Below, one piece after another: positions 1 through 10,973 of a stretch of DNA of 64,000 bases. The position numbers were made by a program, and so were the translations under genes. The DNA is from Acanthococcus lagerstroemiae (Eukaryota > Arthropoda > Insecta > Hemiptera > Eriococcidae). The notes under the pieces are model-generated. The model saw nothing but the letters and a program-made list of their open reading frames with translations, was not told where the DNA came from and made no database searches. Location: positions 17,541,626 through 17,605,625 of the forward strand of contig CM063110.1 of the NCBI GenBank assembly GCA_031841125.1, given 5' to 3'. The number at the start of each line of letters is the position of its first letter. Position 1 is the first letter of the stretch.

Positions 1-699
1 ACAAGTATGGAGAGCCAATGCTTACATTACGGGAAGTGATACATACAGGGCGTTGTTCTGAGAGCGAAAGACCCCATTCATGGCACCGCGTGAATGCGTA
101 TTCTTAAAAATGATTATTCCAAAAAGGTTTTCAGCTTTTCAAGTCAGGATTATTTTCATAATTGAATTTTCTTATTGTCGCTTGTTGGGGATTATCACTT
201 TTTCTCTAATGAGTACTTTGTTAAAAGACAGACGTATAAATTAATGAAAATTGATGTTGAACAAGAAAGGAATGCGAATATTATTCAAAAAATTGTGATA
301 TAATGTGATCGAAGAGAATAACTAGTTTTCTGGGGCATGTATTTTTCGGCACGCAAAACAAAATTATCACGCAAAAAAATCGTACAAAAAAAAAGGAAAA
401 AGTGAACGCAACCGTAACAATTTTACAATACATTTTAGGGGCCTGCGGAAAACGAAAATTTTGAACGCGCGGGCAAAAAAAAAAGGTAAAAAAAGAAAGA
501 AAACGTGAGGCAATTTCAGATTTAGTATACACACATTCAAATTTTCAGAACTCCCTGGCTGAGTAACCTAGTAATTATTTATAAGGAAACCCATGCTTGT
601 GATAGTCCTGTTGCCCACCATCAACAATGGGAAATTAGGGTATAATTTGTCTCAGTTTTCATCCATTAGGTTTGAACAGGGTTGTACTGAAATGACTGT

Positions 700-945
700 T
701 TAGTGGCGTGGAGGGGGATGGAACAAACCTGATTTTGCCAACTGACCATACAGATTTTTCCCCCGCTGAGAGTACAATTTTCCTGCTGAAAAACTTCTTT
801 GAAATTGATAAGCGAAAGAAGAAAAAAGAAAATAACCATTAATAAACATTAATTTGAAACTGATCGAGCAAAAAAAAAATGAAATCAACGCTTTTGAAAC
901 CTGGCAGGGCACTCGATGTTGCCAACTAAAGGCCAATTTCACTAA
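700..945. repeat. Dispersed repeat with GTTGCCAACTAAAG motif
   Basis: This stretch (TTTTGCCAACTGACC ... GTTGCCAACTAAAGG ... CACTAAATTTG) resembles 4165-4295 in order and content. A shorter match lies around 10230-10270. It has no coding potential. Confidence 0.35.
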
Positions 946-1914
946 ATTTGTTTGCCCTGAAGGTGGGGCTGCTCCCTCTCTCCTATCGGTACATCCGTGG
1001 TCTTGAAATTGGATATTCTCAAATATTAAGAACTCAGAACTCCATAACTATCGTGAATTTGGATCATAATCATACATAAAACTTGCTTCAGTGTTCTTCA
1101 TACCTTTAGTCTTCTCCGAGACACCCTGTATACTGACAACTGGTCCTCATATTCCCCTTCCTTTATTACATTTCAGTTCTTTCTTGTAAGAAGGAGGAAA
1201 TTAGCGAGAGATAATATTAAACAAAGTTATTAAATATTCTGCTGTAATCGTGGTTTTCATGTAGGACGTTAAGCTTTCTGAAAACTCAATAGCCACACCC
1301 CCTCCTTCCCCATACTAATTTTAGCAGACTGCAAAGGGGCGTTCACTGACTGAGCCCACATCCAAAATTGGCCTTCTGAGCCCCAGCTTCGTAGCCAGAG
1401 TTTGTGTGGGTGGGGCTCTGTGAACCTTTTGGGGGGCTGAGGCCGACATTTTTTAACAAGCGAACAGAAAAGTGTACATGGGTTTCATATTTTATTTCAA
1501 TGGGTGTCCGGCCTCTTTGTCTAAACAGGCTCTGGTGACTTAGCGGGAGTGTACTGGAGCCATTACATAGAAATCCTATTCCCAATCCAAGAGTCCCAAA
1601 TTAGTTAACCAAGTTTTTGTTCTAAATTTTAAAATGTTTCTGTGATATTAATTCTCTTTACCCCTTTTTTCTGCCTCGTTCATTGTAATATGATGATTTT
1701 TTAATGGTAGTATCTTTGCCTAGGGGGGCTCAAGATACCTTCAGAGGGGGCTCGGCCCCAGTTTACCCCTCTCCATGGCTACAGAGCTGCTGAGTCCTCG
1801 ACTGCTTGGAAATAAAAGAGAAAATGATGGCCTATATTCCTACAGAGCCAGGTCAAGATCGTCTGTTCTTTTTTTTTGTTCGCAAAATTCCTCACTGAAT
1901 CAGCTTTATATAGT

Positions 1915-2288
1915 GGCAGCCTAGATTTTTTTGAGGCGTAGCAAAACCCCATTGTGACGAGAGTAAAAAATTTTTGATTTTTCGGGGTATAGTAAAAATT
2001 TTAAGGTAATTTCAGGGGCTCCTATCACCAAAATCACCCCCCCCCCCTTAAAAAAAACTTGTTCTTCAACGCAAAAATTCACTACCTATTTTACACAACT
2101 GCAAAACCTGTCTGTACTCTGTACTCTTAGATGAAGATGATTTTGGATTAAAAAATTCTTTTAAAAAATTGAGATTTTTCGGGGTGTAGCAAACATTTCT
2201 GAGGTGTAGCAAACGTTTTTCCGAGGTGTAGCAAGCTGTTTTGAAGTGTAGCAACTTGCTACACACGCTATACGAGGGCTGCCACCGC
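1915..2288. mobile_element. Possible small inverted-repeat element with repeated GGTGTAGCAA motif
   Basis: GTGGCAGCC at 1915 and GGCTGCCAC near 2288 form short inverted ends. Between them the motif GGTGTAGCAA or a variant occurs about five times (around 1936-2255). It could be a decayed MITE nested in the 1-2544 element. The termini are short, so this is tentative. Confidence 0.3.
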
Positions 2289-3039
2289 TGCAGACCCACA
2301 AATGCTGCAAAAGCTATGATATAATGTAATTAAGAAGGTTCTTCCAGTTGCGTTGAAGGTTCTTATTTCTTGTATCTTTTCTTAGAGTGAAGAAATTCTC
2401 ACCATATGTGAAATCCGAAATAAGGAACATTACCCACCATCTGACTGATAACGACCATGGGATTTTTCGCTCTCAAAATAGCACACTCTATGTATCACTT
2501 TGGAACCCTATGCTTCTAATACAGTAATGGCTCTCCGTACTTGTATATGTATGCTCGAAGAGTTGAGAGTAAAAGTAGAAAAAAGACCTATAGGGGACTG
2601 GCACTTCTGCTTTGTTTACGCATTTCGCCCCCAAATTTGATAAGATTGATAACAAAAATGACTGAATAATTTTGCGCGTTTTTCAAGTTGACCGAATTTT
2701 TGGTAATGTTGACTATATTATTAAATTTAATTTGAAATAACGTAAATCCGAAATACATAATTCAAAATGTTGAGCCACTTACTAGCATAGTAAATTTTCA
2801 GATTATATAATTCGCGAGAGAATGTTCGAAATTTTACGGAAGTTTTTTCATAAAAATGTGATTATCGTTTCCTACAAATTTCATTCTTATCATTTTTCAC
2901 GTAATTCCACTTATTTTCGAAAAATTTCGACATAAGTGGAAAAATTCGGTATAACTTTCCATTAGACTACATGTAACATGTATTTCAGTTTGGTTCTTTC
3001 CCCAATATTGATAACGAGCGTTCCGGTGACGTCATGTGT

Positions 3040-3290
3040 CACTGCCTTATACATCCTTAGACAACTGAGAGTTCAGGCTTTAACATGACGCCACAATAAT
3101 TTTTCTGTGAGTGCGTGGATGGATTCCAGCATTCCACAGACCTTATTTATCAGGTTACTATTTCGGAACTTTTTCTGTGCTTGAAAAACAGCCTACCTTT
3201 GCACCTATTTCGGCCTGTGATACGTCTCACTGGTTTCTGAAGTGTTGTATCTATGTCCCTTTATGGATCTATGCCCTGCCAGAAGTTAAA
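3040..3290. repeat. Dispersed repeat, uninterrupted copy
   Basis: The sequence from TATACATCCTTAG through GAGTTCAGGCTTTAA, GGTTACTATTTCGGAAC and TTTCGGCCTGTG to GGATCTATGCCC recurs in the same order at 48130-50040. There it is split by three insertions. This copy therefore shows the empty sites. It has no coding capacity. Confidence 0.6.
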
Positions 3291-3789
3291 TTTCAGTTTC
3301 AAGGGCTGAATTCCGAATCTGATTGAAAATCTAATATTCGAAATCGACGATTCAAAAACCTCTTCATTTTGATGTTTTAAAGCAAAGCTACTGTCGCCAA
3401 TTTGAAGGGTGAAATTCTCACTTTAAGCTTTAAATTTGGGGAAGGTTTAAACATCTCTACCTGATCAGAAATTCTCAAGTATCAATTTTTTTTGTATTGG
3501 CTAAAAAAAATCTACTAAAATTTCTCAACTCCGATGGAGCCCGTGCCAGACCTTATTTTCATATCTGCACCTGATAGCACCCTAGCCCTCCAGGATCCTA
3601 GATCTACCCTTGCTTTTAACGCCAGTCGGAGTAACTATACCTACAGGACTTGTTTTTGAACATGAATGAGTTAACACAAATTTATCTCATTTTTAAGTTG
3701 CACCCTTCCTACCTCATCGTTTGTTATTATTTGTCAATTCTCAGACTATAAGTGGTCCGTTAAGATATTTTACATTATGAGGTTCGTAA

Positions 3790-4880
3790 AGATACTAGAG
3801 TAGAATCTAAGACTCCGACAAAATTTTCAAAACTCGTAAGATTCGGTCAGGAGTTGCCTAAGATTCTTCTGAGATTTTTCAAATCATCAGGAAACATTGT
3901 GTTTGTGCTGAAACTCGTAGAGACTGGTCAAGACTGATAACATGCTTTGAGATTAAAAGACTATTTCAGATATGTTTTAAACTCGTCGGAGCTTTGTTGT
4001 AATATTTATTAAAACTTAATACACCTTTGTTAGACTTTTTGAGACCCGGTTACAATAATGATGGCAAATGAAGCCTAAAATTGATAAGGACCTGTGTAAT
4101 AATACACTCTTGTTAGGATTCGGTCGGAACCGCTCTGTATATTGAAAACTTGATGACCTCCTCTAGAAGACGCGATCTTGGTAGGGGAGGTTGCCAACTA
4201 AAAATGTTATCTTCCAACTGACAAAAATTCTTAAAATCAACAAGCAAAAAGAAAAAGTTTTGCCGACTAAAGATTGATTTTACTAAATTTGGCATACCTG
4301 GAATATGTTCGTGAGATACCGATGGTACGCCCTGCATTCAAACTATTTAAGAATCATTAAGTCTGATGACGATTCTCCTGTAACACTCCATAATATTCTT
4401 TCAAAACTCGAGAAAACTCGATCAGAACTTTCCAAGGCTTGTTAAAGATCTAATCAAACGTTCCAGGACTCATCGAGATTCAACTAACCTTCTGAAGACA
4501 CTTTGAAACTCGCTGAAATTCCGTTAGCCCATGTTACTACGTATAAGACTTCTTCAGACAAGGCGTGTGTTAACATTACGTTTAGACTCATCTTAGGACT
4601 CGCTGAACTTTCGTTAAAACCTTTTAAGACGCGTAAAAACCCGTCAGAATGTTTCAGGATTTCATTAAGATTTCAGAAAACCTCTCAAGACCCATTGTGA
4701 TTTCTTGAGACTCTGACAGGACCTTTTCAATTTGAAATTTTTAAGTCTCGTTAGGATTTATTGAGACTTTTTGGGCTTCGTTTGGACTTTTAAATCGACT
4801 GCACAGGGTTCTATTATGTCGACCGAAAATATGTACGACTCATCAAAACTTCTTGAGACATCTTATTGAAATAGAGAACT
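3790..4880. repeat. Degenerate minisatellite (AAGACTCGT-type units)
   Basis: Variants of a ~20-25 nt unit built around AAAACTCGT, AAGACTCGT, GGACTCGT and TTCGTTAGGA recur irregularly across this stretch. The same composition resumes at 9975-10330, on the far side of the foldback element. A short patch also lies at 42110-42215. Confidence 0.5.
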
Positions 4881-5389
4881 GAAACCCAACTTGTACCTCA
4901 CATAATTCTTAATAAGTCACGGATATTTTGGTGAATACTTTAAAAAGATTCAAAATTAAAGAAAATTATAAACGTCAAAATTGTAACAAAATATAACTGA
5001 TTCTCCTGACCACACATTTTTGAGCTGTTCAGCATTCAAAGAAATTAGAAAAAGTTCGGAACAAAAATAGTCATCACCAATAGTTTACAAATAAAACAGA
5101 ATCAATAAATATAATTAATTACATGATAGAATAATGAAAATGAACATGAAAGAATTAAAAAAATATATATATATTAAAAAATCTATATTAATAAATATGT
5201 AAGCATGTTAATCATTCTGTGATGACCTGAGGACTACAGAAAAACCAAGTTGGTAAAAGTAGTCCTCCTGTCAATAAATCACATGTTATTAAAGGATAAA
5301 AAAAAGTCTCTTAAAAACTCATTACAGTGATGTTTTAAAATTTGTTAAGATTACATGAAGGCGGCTGTATTTCTACGCCCCCCCCCCAA

Positions 5390-6580
5390 AATGAGGCAGG
5401 GGGTTGGAATTAGCGGCACAAATTCTATTGTAATTTGTGCTAATTGTACTCCGAAGTCCCAGAATTTGTGCCGGCTTCCGTGGGTCTACATTATAATAAA
5501 AAGTTGGGGGGGGGCAGAAAAATATTGGCCCCCCAAATGCAGATAGGGGGTTGGAATTAGCGTCACAAATTTGTATTTTATTTGTGCTCGTTGTGCTCCG
5601 AAGTCCCAGAATTTGTGCCGCCTCCCGTGGGTCTACATCTTAATGAAAAGTTTGAGGGGCCAGAGAAATGTTGCCCCTCCCCCCAAATTAAGATAGGGGG
5701 TTGGAATTAGCGGCACAAATTTTATCGCAATTTGTGCTAATTGTGCTCCGAGGTCTCAGAATTTGGGCCACATTTTCTGGGCTCACAGTCCAGTGCTCAA
5801 TTTGGGGGGGGGGGGCTGGAAAAATTATGATATTTTAAAAAAACGATCTTCAAAAGGAGAGATTAACTGGTTTCTGCTTTCACCGAATTCATTTTTGAGG
5901 TTCTTTTCACGGTATCTCATATCCTACCCCAATTTTGGGAGGTACACCCATTCTATCCAAAGTTTTGTTGTCTTTGTTCATACTTTTTTCAAACTCATGA
6001 GGCGAAAGTGCGATAGTTTCAGGCAACGACACTTCTGTTTTTGCGCATCGGATTTGGCAACAATGATAACAAAGAAACCCGTGGTGAAAGTAAAAACAGT
6101 GTAGATACGGGCCACGACCCCCCCCCCCCGGGGAAGGGGTGGGGGCTCGGGTGCGATGGCACGAATTTTTACCTAATTTGTGCTAACTGTGCTCGAGGTT
6201 CTCACAATTTGTGCCCCCTTCCTTGGACCTACAGCCCAAAAATAAAATGGGGGACGGTGAAATGTTAGCCCACCCCCAAACAAAGGTGAGGTCTCGAAAA
6301 TAGTGGCACAAACTTGTATTTTATTTGTGCTGATTGTGCTCAAGGGTCCTACATTTTGTGCCCCCTTCTTTGAACCTGCAGCTCACGAATAAGATTGGGG
6401 GGCTGGTAAAATGCTAGCCCCCTCCCCCCAAGCAAACGTGAGGTCTAAAAAATAATGGCACAAATTTGTATTTTATTTGTGCTAATTGTGCTCCAAAGTC
6501 CCAGAATTTATGCCGCCTCCCGTGGGTCTACATCTTGATGAAAAGTTTGGGGGGGCCACAGACATGTTGGTCCCCAAATG
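5390..6580. repeat. ~170-nt reiterated units in the left arm of the foldback element
   Basis: The core GGCACAAATT ... TTTGTGCTAATTGTGCTC ... GTGGGTCTACAT followed by a G-run recurs at about 5410, 5570, 5710, 6150, 6300 and 6450. Homologous units lie inverted at about 9270-9345 and 9700-9930. G-runs and C-runs separate the units. Confidence 0.6.
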
Positions 6581-6610
6581 AGGATTGGGGGTTCCATACC
6601 ATAAATATAC

Positions 6611-7800
6611 ATCAGGCATTTTTTTGGGCGAAAATATTTTCGGAGAGCTTCGGGCCCGTACCCGGTGAAATAGATTCGAAATGCCGAGACGAATTCAGAA
6701 CCGTCGACAAAATTGATTCACCGGCTATTTCTGACCCCGTATGGCCCCAGCCCCCAGTTTAACCACATTTTTGACTGTATCTCGGCCACGGAGGGTCAGC
6801 ATCTGATTTGGTCGACGAATTCGAACTCAGCGCGAAAAATTGAGTAGCAATTTGTTGTTATCTCATCTATTTGGAATTTCTAAAATCTCAATACCATAAT
6901 CAGGCATTTTTTTGGGCGAAAAAATTTTCCGAGAGCTTCGGGGCCCGGACCCGGCGAAATAGATTCGAAATGCCGAGACGAATTCACAACCGTCGTCAAA
7001 AACTATTCATAGGCTATTTCTGACCCAATGTAGCTCCCGCCCCAGTATAACCACATTTTTGACTGTATCTTGGAAACGAAGGGTCAGCGCCTGATTTGGT
7101 CGACGAATTCGAACTCAGCGCGGAAAATTGAGTAGGAATTTGTTGTTATCTCATCTATTTGGAATTTCAAAAATTTTGAAAATTTCTCCATACTTAAATC
7201 AGACATTTTTTTGGGCGAGAAAATTTTCCGAGAATTTCGGGGCCCGGATCCGGCGAAATAGATTCGAAGGGCCGAGACGAATTCAGAACCGTCGTCAAAA
7301 TTGATTCACAGGCTATTTCTGACCCAGTATAGCCCTCGCCCCCAGTATAACCACAAGTTTGACTGTATTTTGGAAACGTAGGGTCAGCGCCTGATTTGGT
7401 CAACGAATTCGTACTCAGCGCGGACAATTGAGTAGGAATTTCTTGTTATCTAAAGTTTTTGGAATTTCGAAAATGTTGAAAATTGCTCCGTACACATCAG
7501 ACATTTTTTTGGGAGAAAAAATTTTCCGAGAGCTTCGGGGCCCGGACCCGGCGAAATAGATTCGAAATGCCGAGACGAATTCACAACCGTCGTCAAAATT
7601 GATTCACAGGCCATTTCTGATCCAGTATAGCCCCGCCCCCCGTGTAACCACATCCTTGACTGTATCTCGGCAATGGAGGGTCAGCGCCTGATTTGGTCGA
7701 CGAATTCGAACTCGGCGCGAAACATTTAGTAGGATAAGGTGGCTATCTCAGTATTTTAGAAATTCGAAAATTCTTAAAATTTCTCCATACTATACATCAG
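6611..7800. repeat. Four tandem ~297-nt units (left half of foldback element)
   Basis: The landmark ATCAGGCATT or ATCAGACATT falls at 6611, 6899, 7199, 7496 and 7796, giving periods of 288, 300, 297 and 300 nt. Each unit contains GAAATAGATTCGAA, CGAGACGAATTC and GATTTGGTCGACGAATTC. Apparent ORFs here are repeat-encoded. Confidence 0.75.
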
Positions 7801-8389
7801 GCATTATTTTGGGCGAAAAAATTATCCGAGATCTTCGACTCAACTGTTTACGATCGGTTCGAATTCGGCGTTCAAATTTCTCGGCGACGCTCCGTTCTCA
7901 AGATACCCTCGAAAACGTTGGGAAAATTGGTCAATTTGGGTGAAAAAATGAGTGTAGCTCAATTTTGACAACGGATTTGAATTCGCCTCGAAAAATTGAG
8001 TAATTAGCACACGCGCCAACGCCGAAGCTCACCAAAAATTTTGTGGCCCCAAAAAGAACATGATGTATAGTATGGAGAAATTTTCAAAATTCGAAAGAAC
8101 CAGAGATCTTGAAATAAAGACTGTTTTTGAACACATTTTTCACGCTGAGTTTGAATTGGGTGTTCAAATTCGGCAGGGACGCTCCGTTCTCGGGATACAC
8201 TCGTAATAGTTGGAAGTATTGGTCAATTTGCGTGAAAAAATGACTGCAGCTCAATTTTGATGACAGATTCAAATTCGTCTCGAAAAACCGAGTAACTAGC
8301 ACCAGCGCCGACGCCGAATCTCTCCAAAAATATTTTTGCCCGAAAAAAGACATGATGTAATTTTGAGAAATTTTCAAAATCCGAAAAAA

Positions 8390-9270
8390 TTAAAAATTTT
8401 GAATTAAAGACTGTTTTCAACTCAATTTTTCGCGCTGAGTTCGAATTCGTCGACCAAATCAGGCGCTGGTCCTCCGTTGCCGAGATACAGTCAAATATGC
8501 GGTTACACTGGGGGCTGGGGCTATACTGGGTCAGAAATAGCCTGCGAGTCAATTTTGACGACGGTTCTGAATTCGTCTCGGCAATTCGATCCTATTTCGC
8601 CGGATCCGGGCCCCAAAAATCTCGGAAAATTTTTTCACCCAAGAAAATGCCTGATGTTATATATGGTATTGAGAAATTTTCATAATTTTAGAAATTCCAA
8701 ATAGATAAGATAATAACAAATTGCTATTTAGTTTTTCACGTTGAGTTCGAATTCGTCGACCAAATCGGACGCTGACCCTCCGTTGCCGAGATACGGTCAA
8801 AAATGTGGTTATAATGGGGGCGAGGGCTATACTGTATCCGAAATAGCCTGTGAATCAATTTTGACGACGGTTCTGAATTCGTTTCGGCAATTCGATCCTA
8901 TTTCGCCGGATTCGGGCCCCGAAATTCTCGGAAAATTTTCTCGCCCAAAAAAATGCCTGATGTAAGTATGGAGAAATTTTCAAAATTTTCGAAATTCTAA
9001 ATAGATGAGATAACAACAAATTGCTACTTAGTTTTTCGCGCTGAGTTCGAACTCGTCGATCAAAGCAGGCGCTGACCCTCCGTTAGCGAGATACAGTCAA
9101 AAATGTGGTTATAATGAGGGCGAGGGCTATGAAGGCTCGGACAGAGCCTGTGAATCAATTTTGACGACGGTTCTAAATTCGTCTCGGCATTTCGATTCTA
9201 TTTCGCCGGATCCGGGCACCGAAACTCTCCGAAAATTGTTTCGCCCCCAAAAAAATGCCTGATGAAGGGG
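8390..9270. repeat. ~300-nt tandem units in inverted orientation (right half of foldback element)
   Basis: These are reverse-complement copies of the units at 6611-7796. The landmark AATGCCTGAT falls near 8646, 8952 and 9255. Together with the left array they make the interior of the element a mirror-image repeat. Confidence 0.7.
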
Positions 9271-9974
9271 GCACAAATTGTGGAAACCTCGAGCACATTT
9301 AGCACAAATTAGGTAAAAATTCGTGCCATCACACTGGAGCCCCCACCCCTTCCCAGGGGGGGGGTCGTGGCCCATATCCACACTGTTTTACTTCCACCAC
9401 GGGTTTCTTCGTTATCATTGTTGCCAAATCCGATGCGCAAAAACAGAAGTGTCGTTGCCTGAAACTATCGCACTTTCGCCTCATGAGTTTAAAAAAAGTA
9501 GGAACAAAGACAACAAAACTTTGGATAGAATGGGTGTACCTCCCAAAATTGGGGTAGGATATGAGATACCGTGAAAAGAACCTGAAAAATGAATTCGGTG
9601 ACAGCAGAAACCAGTTAATCTCTCCTTTTGAAGATCGTTTTTTTAAAATATCATAATTTTTCCAGCCCCCCCCCTCCCCAAATTGAGCACTGGACTGTGA
9701 GCCCAGAAAATGTGGCACAATTTCTGAGACCTTGGAGCACAATTAGCACAAATTGCGATAAAATTTGTGCCGCTAATTCCAACCCCCTATCTTTATTTGG
9801 GGGGGGGGGCATTTCCCTGCCCCCCAAACTTTTCATTAAGATGTAGACCCACGGGAGGCGGCACAAATTCTGGGACTTCGGAGCACAATTAGCACAAATT
9901 ACAATAGAATTTGTGCCGCTAATTCCAATCCCCTACCTCATTTTGGAGGGCCGTAGAAATACAGCCCATGAAGA

Positions 9975-10330
9975 CGGGTTTTAGACAATCTAAAAGTCAT
10001 CAAGACTTCTAAAAGTTCGGTTAGGATCTGTTGCAACTCATTATAACTATTTCTGTTAAGATTTTTCAGGATCTCGGATGAACTAAAAAGTGGGGTCTCT
10101 CCTTCCTCCTCCCCTGCAAGGAAACATTCCTGAAGTTGACAAGTTAAGATGAATCATCCGTATGTTCGGCAAAATTAGATCATCGGTATTTATAAAATCT
10201 CGAAATTGTTGACTTTCTTTTTTAGTTCGATGGCGAAACCGAATCTTCAGTTGGCAACATTGGATCTTTAGTTTTTAAAATTAATTTTGATATGTTCAGG
10301 ACTCGTCGTTACAAGTTTTTGAGACATCTT
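9975..10330. repeat. Degenerate minisatellite, right-hand continuation
   Basis: AAGACTTCT, GTTAGGATCTG and AGGACTCGTCG-type units resume here after the foldback element, as in 3790-4880. Confidence 0.4.
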
Positions 10331-10696
10331 GATGTATGAGCACCTTAGGTTTCAATTGAGATCCTTTAGAATTGAAAAAATCAAGATAATGTACACAAAT
10401 AGCCAGTCACCCAGAAGCTTTATCTAATCTTTAAAATGTAATACACGGCTACACGCCATGAAATTCGAACTGGTGACCGATAACTATAATATTGCTTTTT
10501 CAGTTCATTTGCTCAAAAAAACAATTTTTTATTGGTGAACTATTACTCATCCTATGTACAAAGGTTGATTCACTCAATTGTACTAGTAGGTGTAACTATA
10601 ATCAGTGTACGAGTTTAGAGTTTTTTTTTGTTTTTGTTTTGATTTTCGAAATGAGATATACATAAAGGGAGTTGTAGATACGAAGTATTGTTTGGC

Positions 10697-10861
10697 TAGG
10701 GCACTACAAACATGAGTATAATCATCCGCCATTTTGGTTCACAGCGTGCCCGTGGATGCTGAATCCGACTACGCGGAGCGTACTGCGTAGTCAATTTGGC
10801 ATCGATGGGCACAATGTGAATCAAAATGGCGGATGATTATACCCATGTTTACAGTGCTCTA
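10697..10861. mobile_element. 165-bp palindromic MITE (TAGGG ends, CCGCCATTTTG subterminal)
   Basis: The left TAGGGCACTACAAACATG and right CATGTTTACAGTGCTCTA ends are inverted copies, followed inward by ATCATCCGCCATTTTG in both arms. GTTTGGC(T) flanks both sides (10690-10696 and 10862-10868). The 7-8 bp duplication and TAGGG ends suggest a hAT-derived MITE. It sits immediately upstream of OATP-A. Confidence 0.75.
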
Positions 10862-10973
10862 GTTTGGCTCTAGGATAAGGTTCGAGAACTTCTCGGAATT
10901 TACAACCATAGAACCATTTGAAAGGTAGGCATCACTGCACAGTCAGTGTTGATCTTGGTGTATCTACAAAACT

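Larger units (their letters stand above)
1..2544. mobile_element. Terminal-inverted-repeat element, no coding capacity
   Basis: The first ~110 nt of the window (ACAAGTATGGAGAGCC, then AAGTGATACATA, then TGAGAGCGAAA) recur as a reverse complement at about 2434-2544 (TACTTGT at the end). The two arms keep the same order of matching blocks with scattered mismatches and small indels. The interior holds AT-rich sequence and other dispersed repeats but no recognisable transposase, so this looks like a non-autonomous DNA transposon. The left end may extend beyond the window. The superfamily is not identified. Confidence 0.6.
5361..9966. mobile_element. 4.6-kb foldback / long-inverted-repeat element with 7-bp target duplication
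   Basis: The left end GCGGCTGTATTTCTACG (from 5361) and the right end CGTAGAAATACAGCC (to 9966) are inverted copies. CATGAAG flanks both sides (5354-5360 and 9967-9973) as a probable target duplication. The arms 5361-6240 and 9270-9966 match as reverse complements, although they differ in how many GGCACAAATTT-type units (~170 nt) they hold. Inside them lie ~300-nt tandem units: four on the left (6611-7796) and about three in opposite orientation on the right (8390-9270). The symmetry centre lies near 7900-8050. No transposase is visible, so it is probably non-autonomous. It sits inside a minisatellite. Confidence 0.8.

Noticed and set aside
5390..9270. CRISPR-like array
   Set aside because: The units are 170-300 nt, contiguous, and lack short repeats with unique spacers. 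The genome is eukaryotic.
6041..9381. Numerous 60-140 residue frames
   Set aside because: They are encoded by the reiterated units of the foldback element and occur in several frames and both strands.
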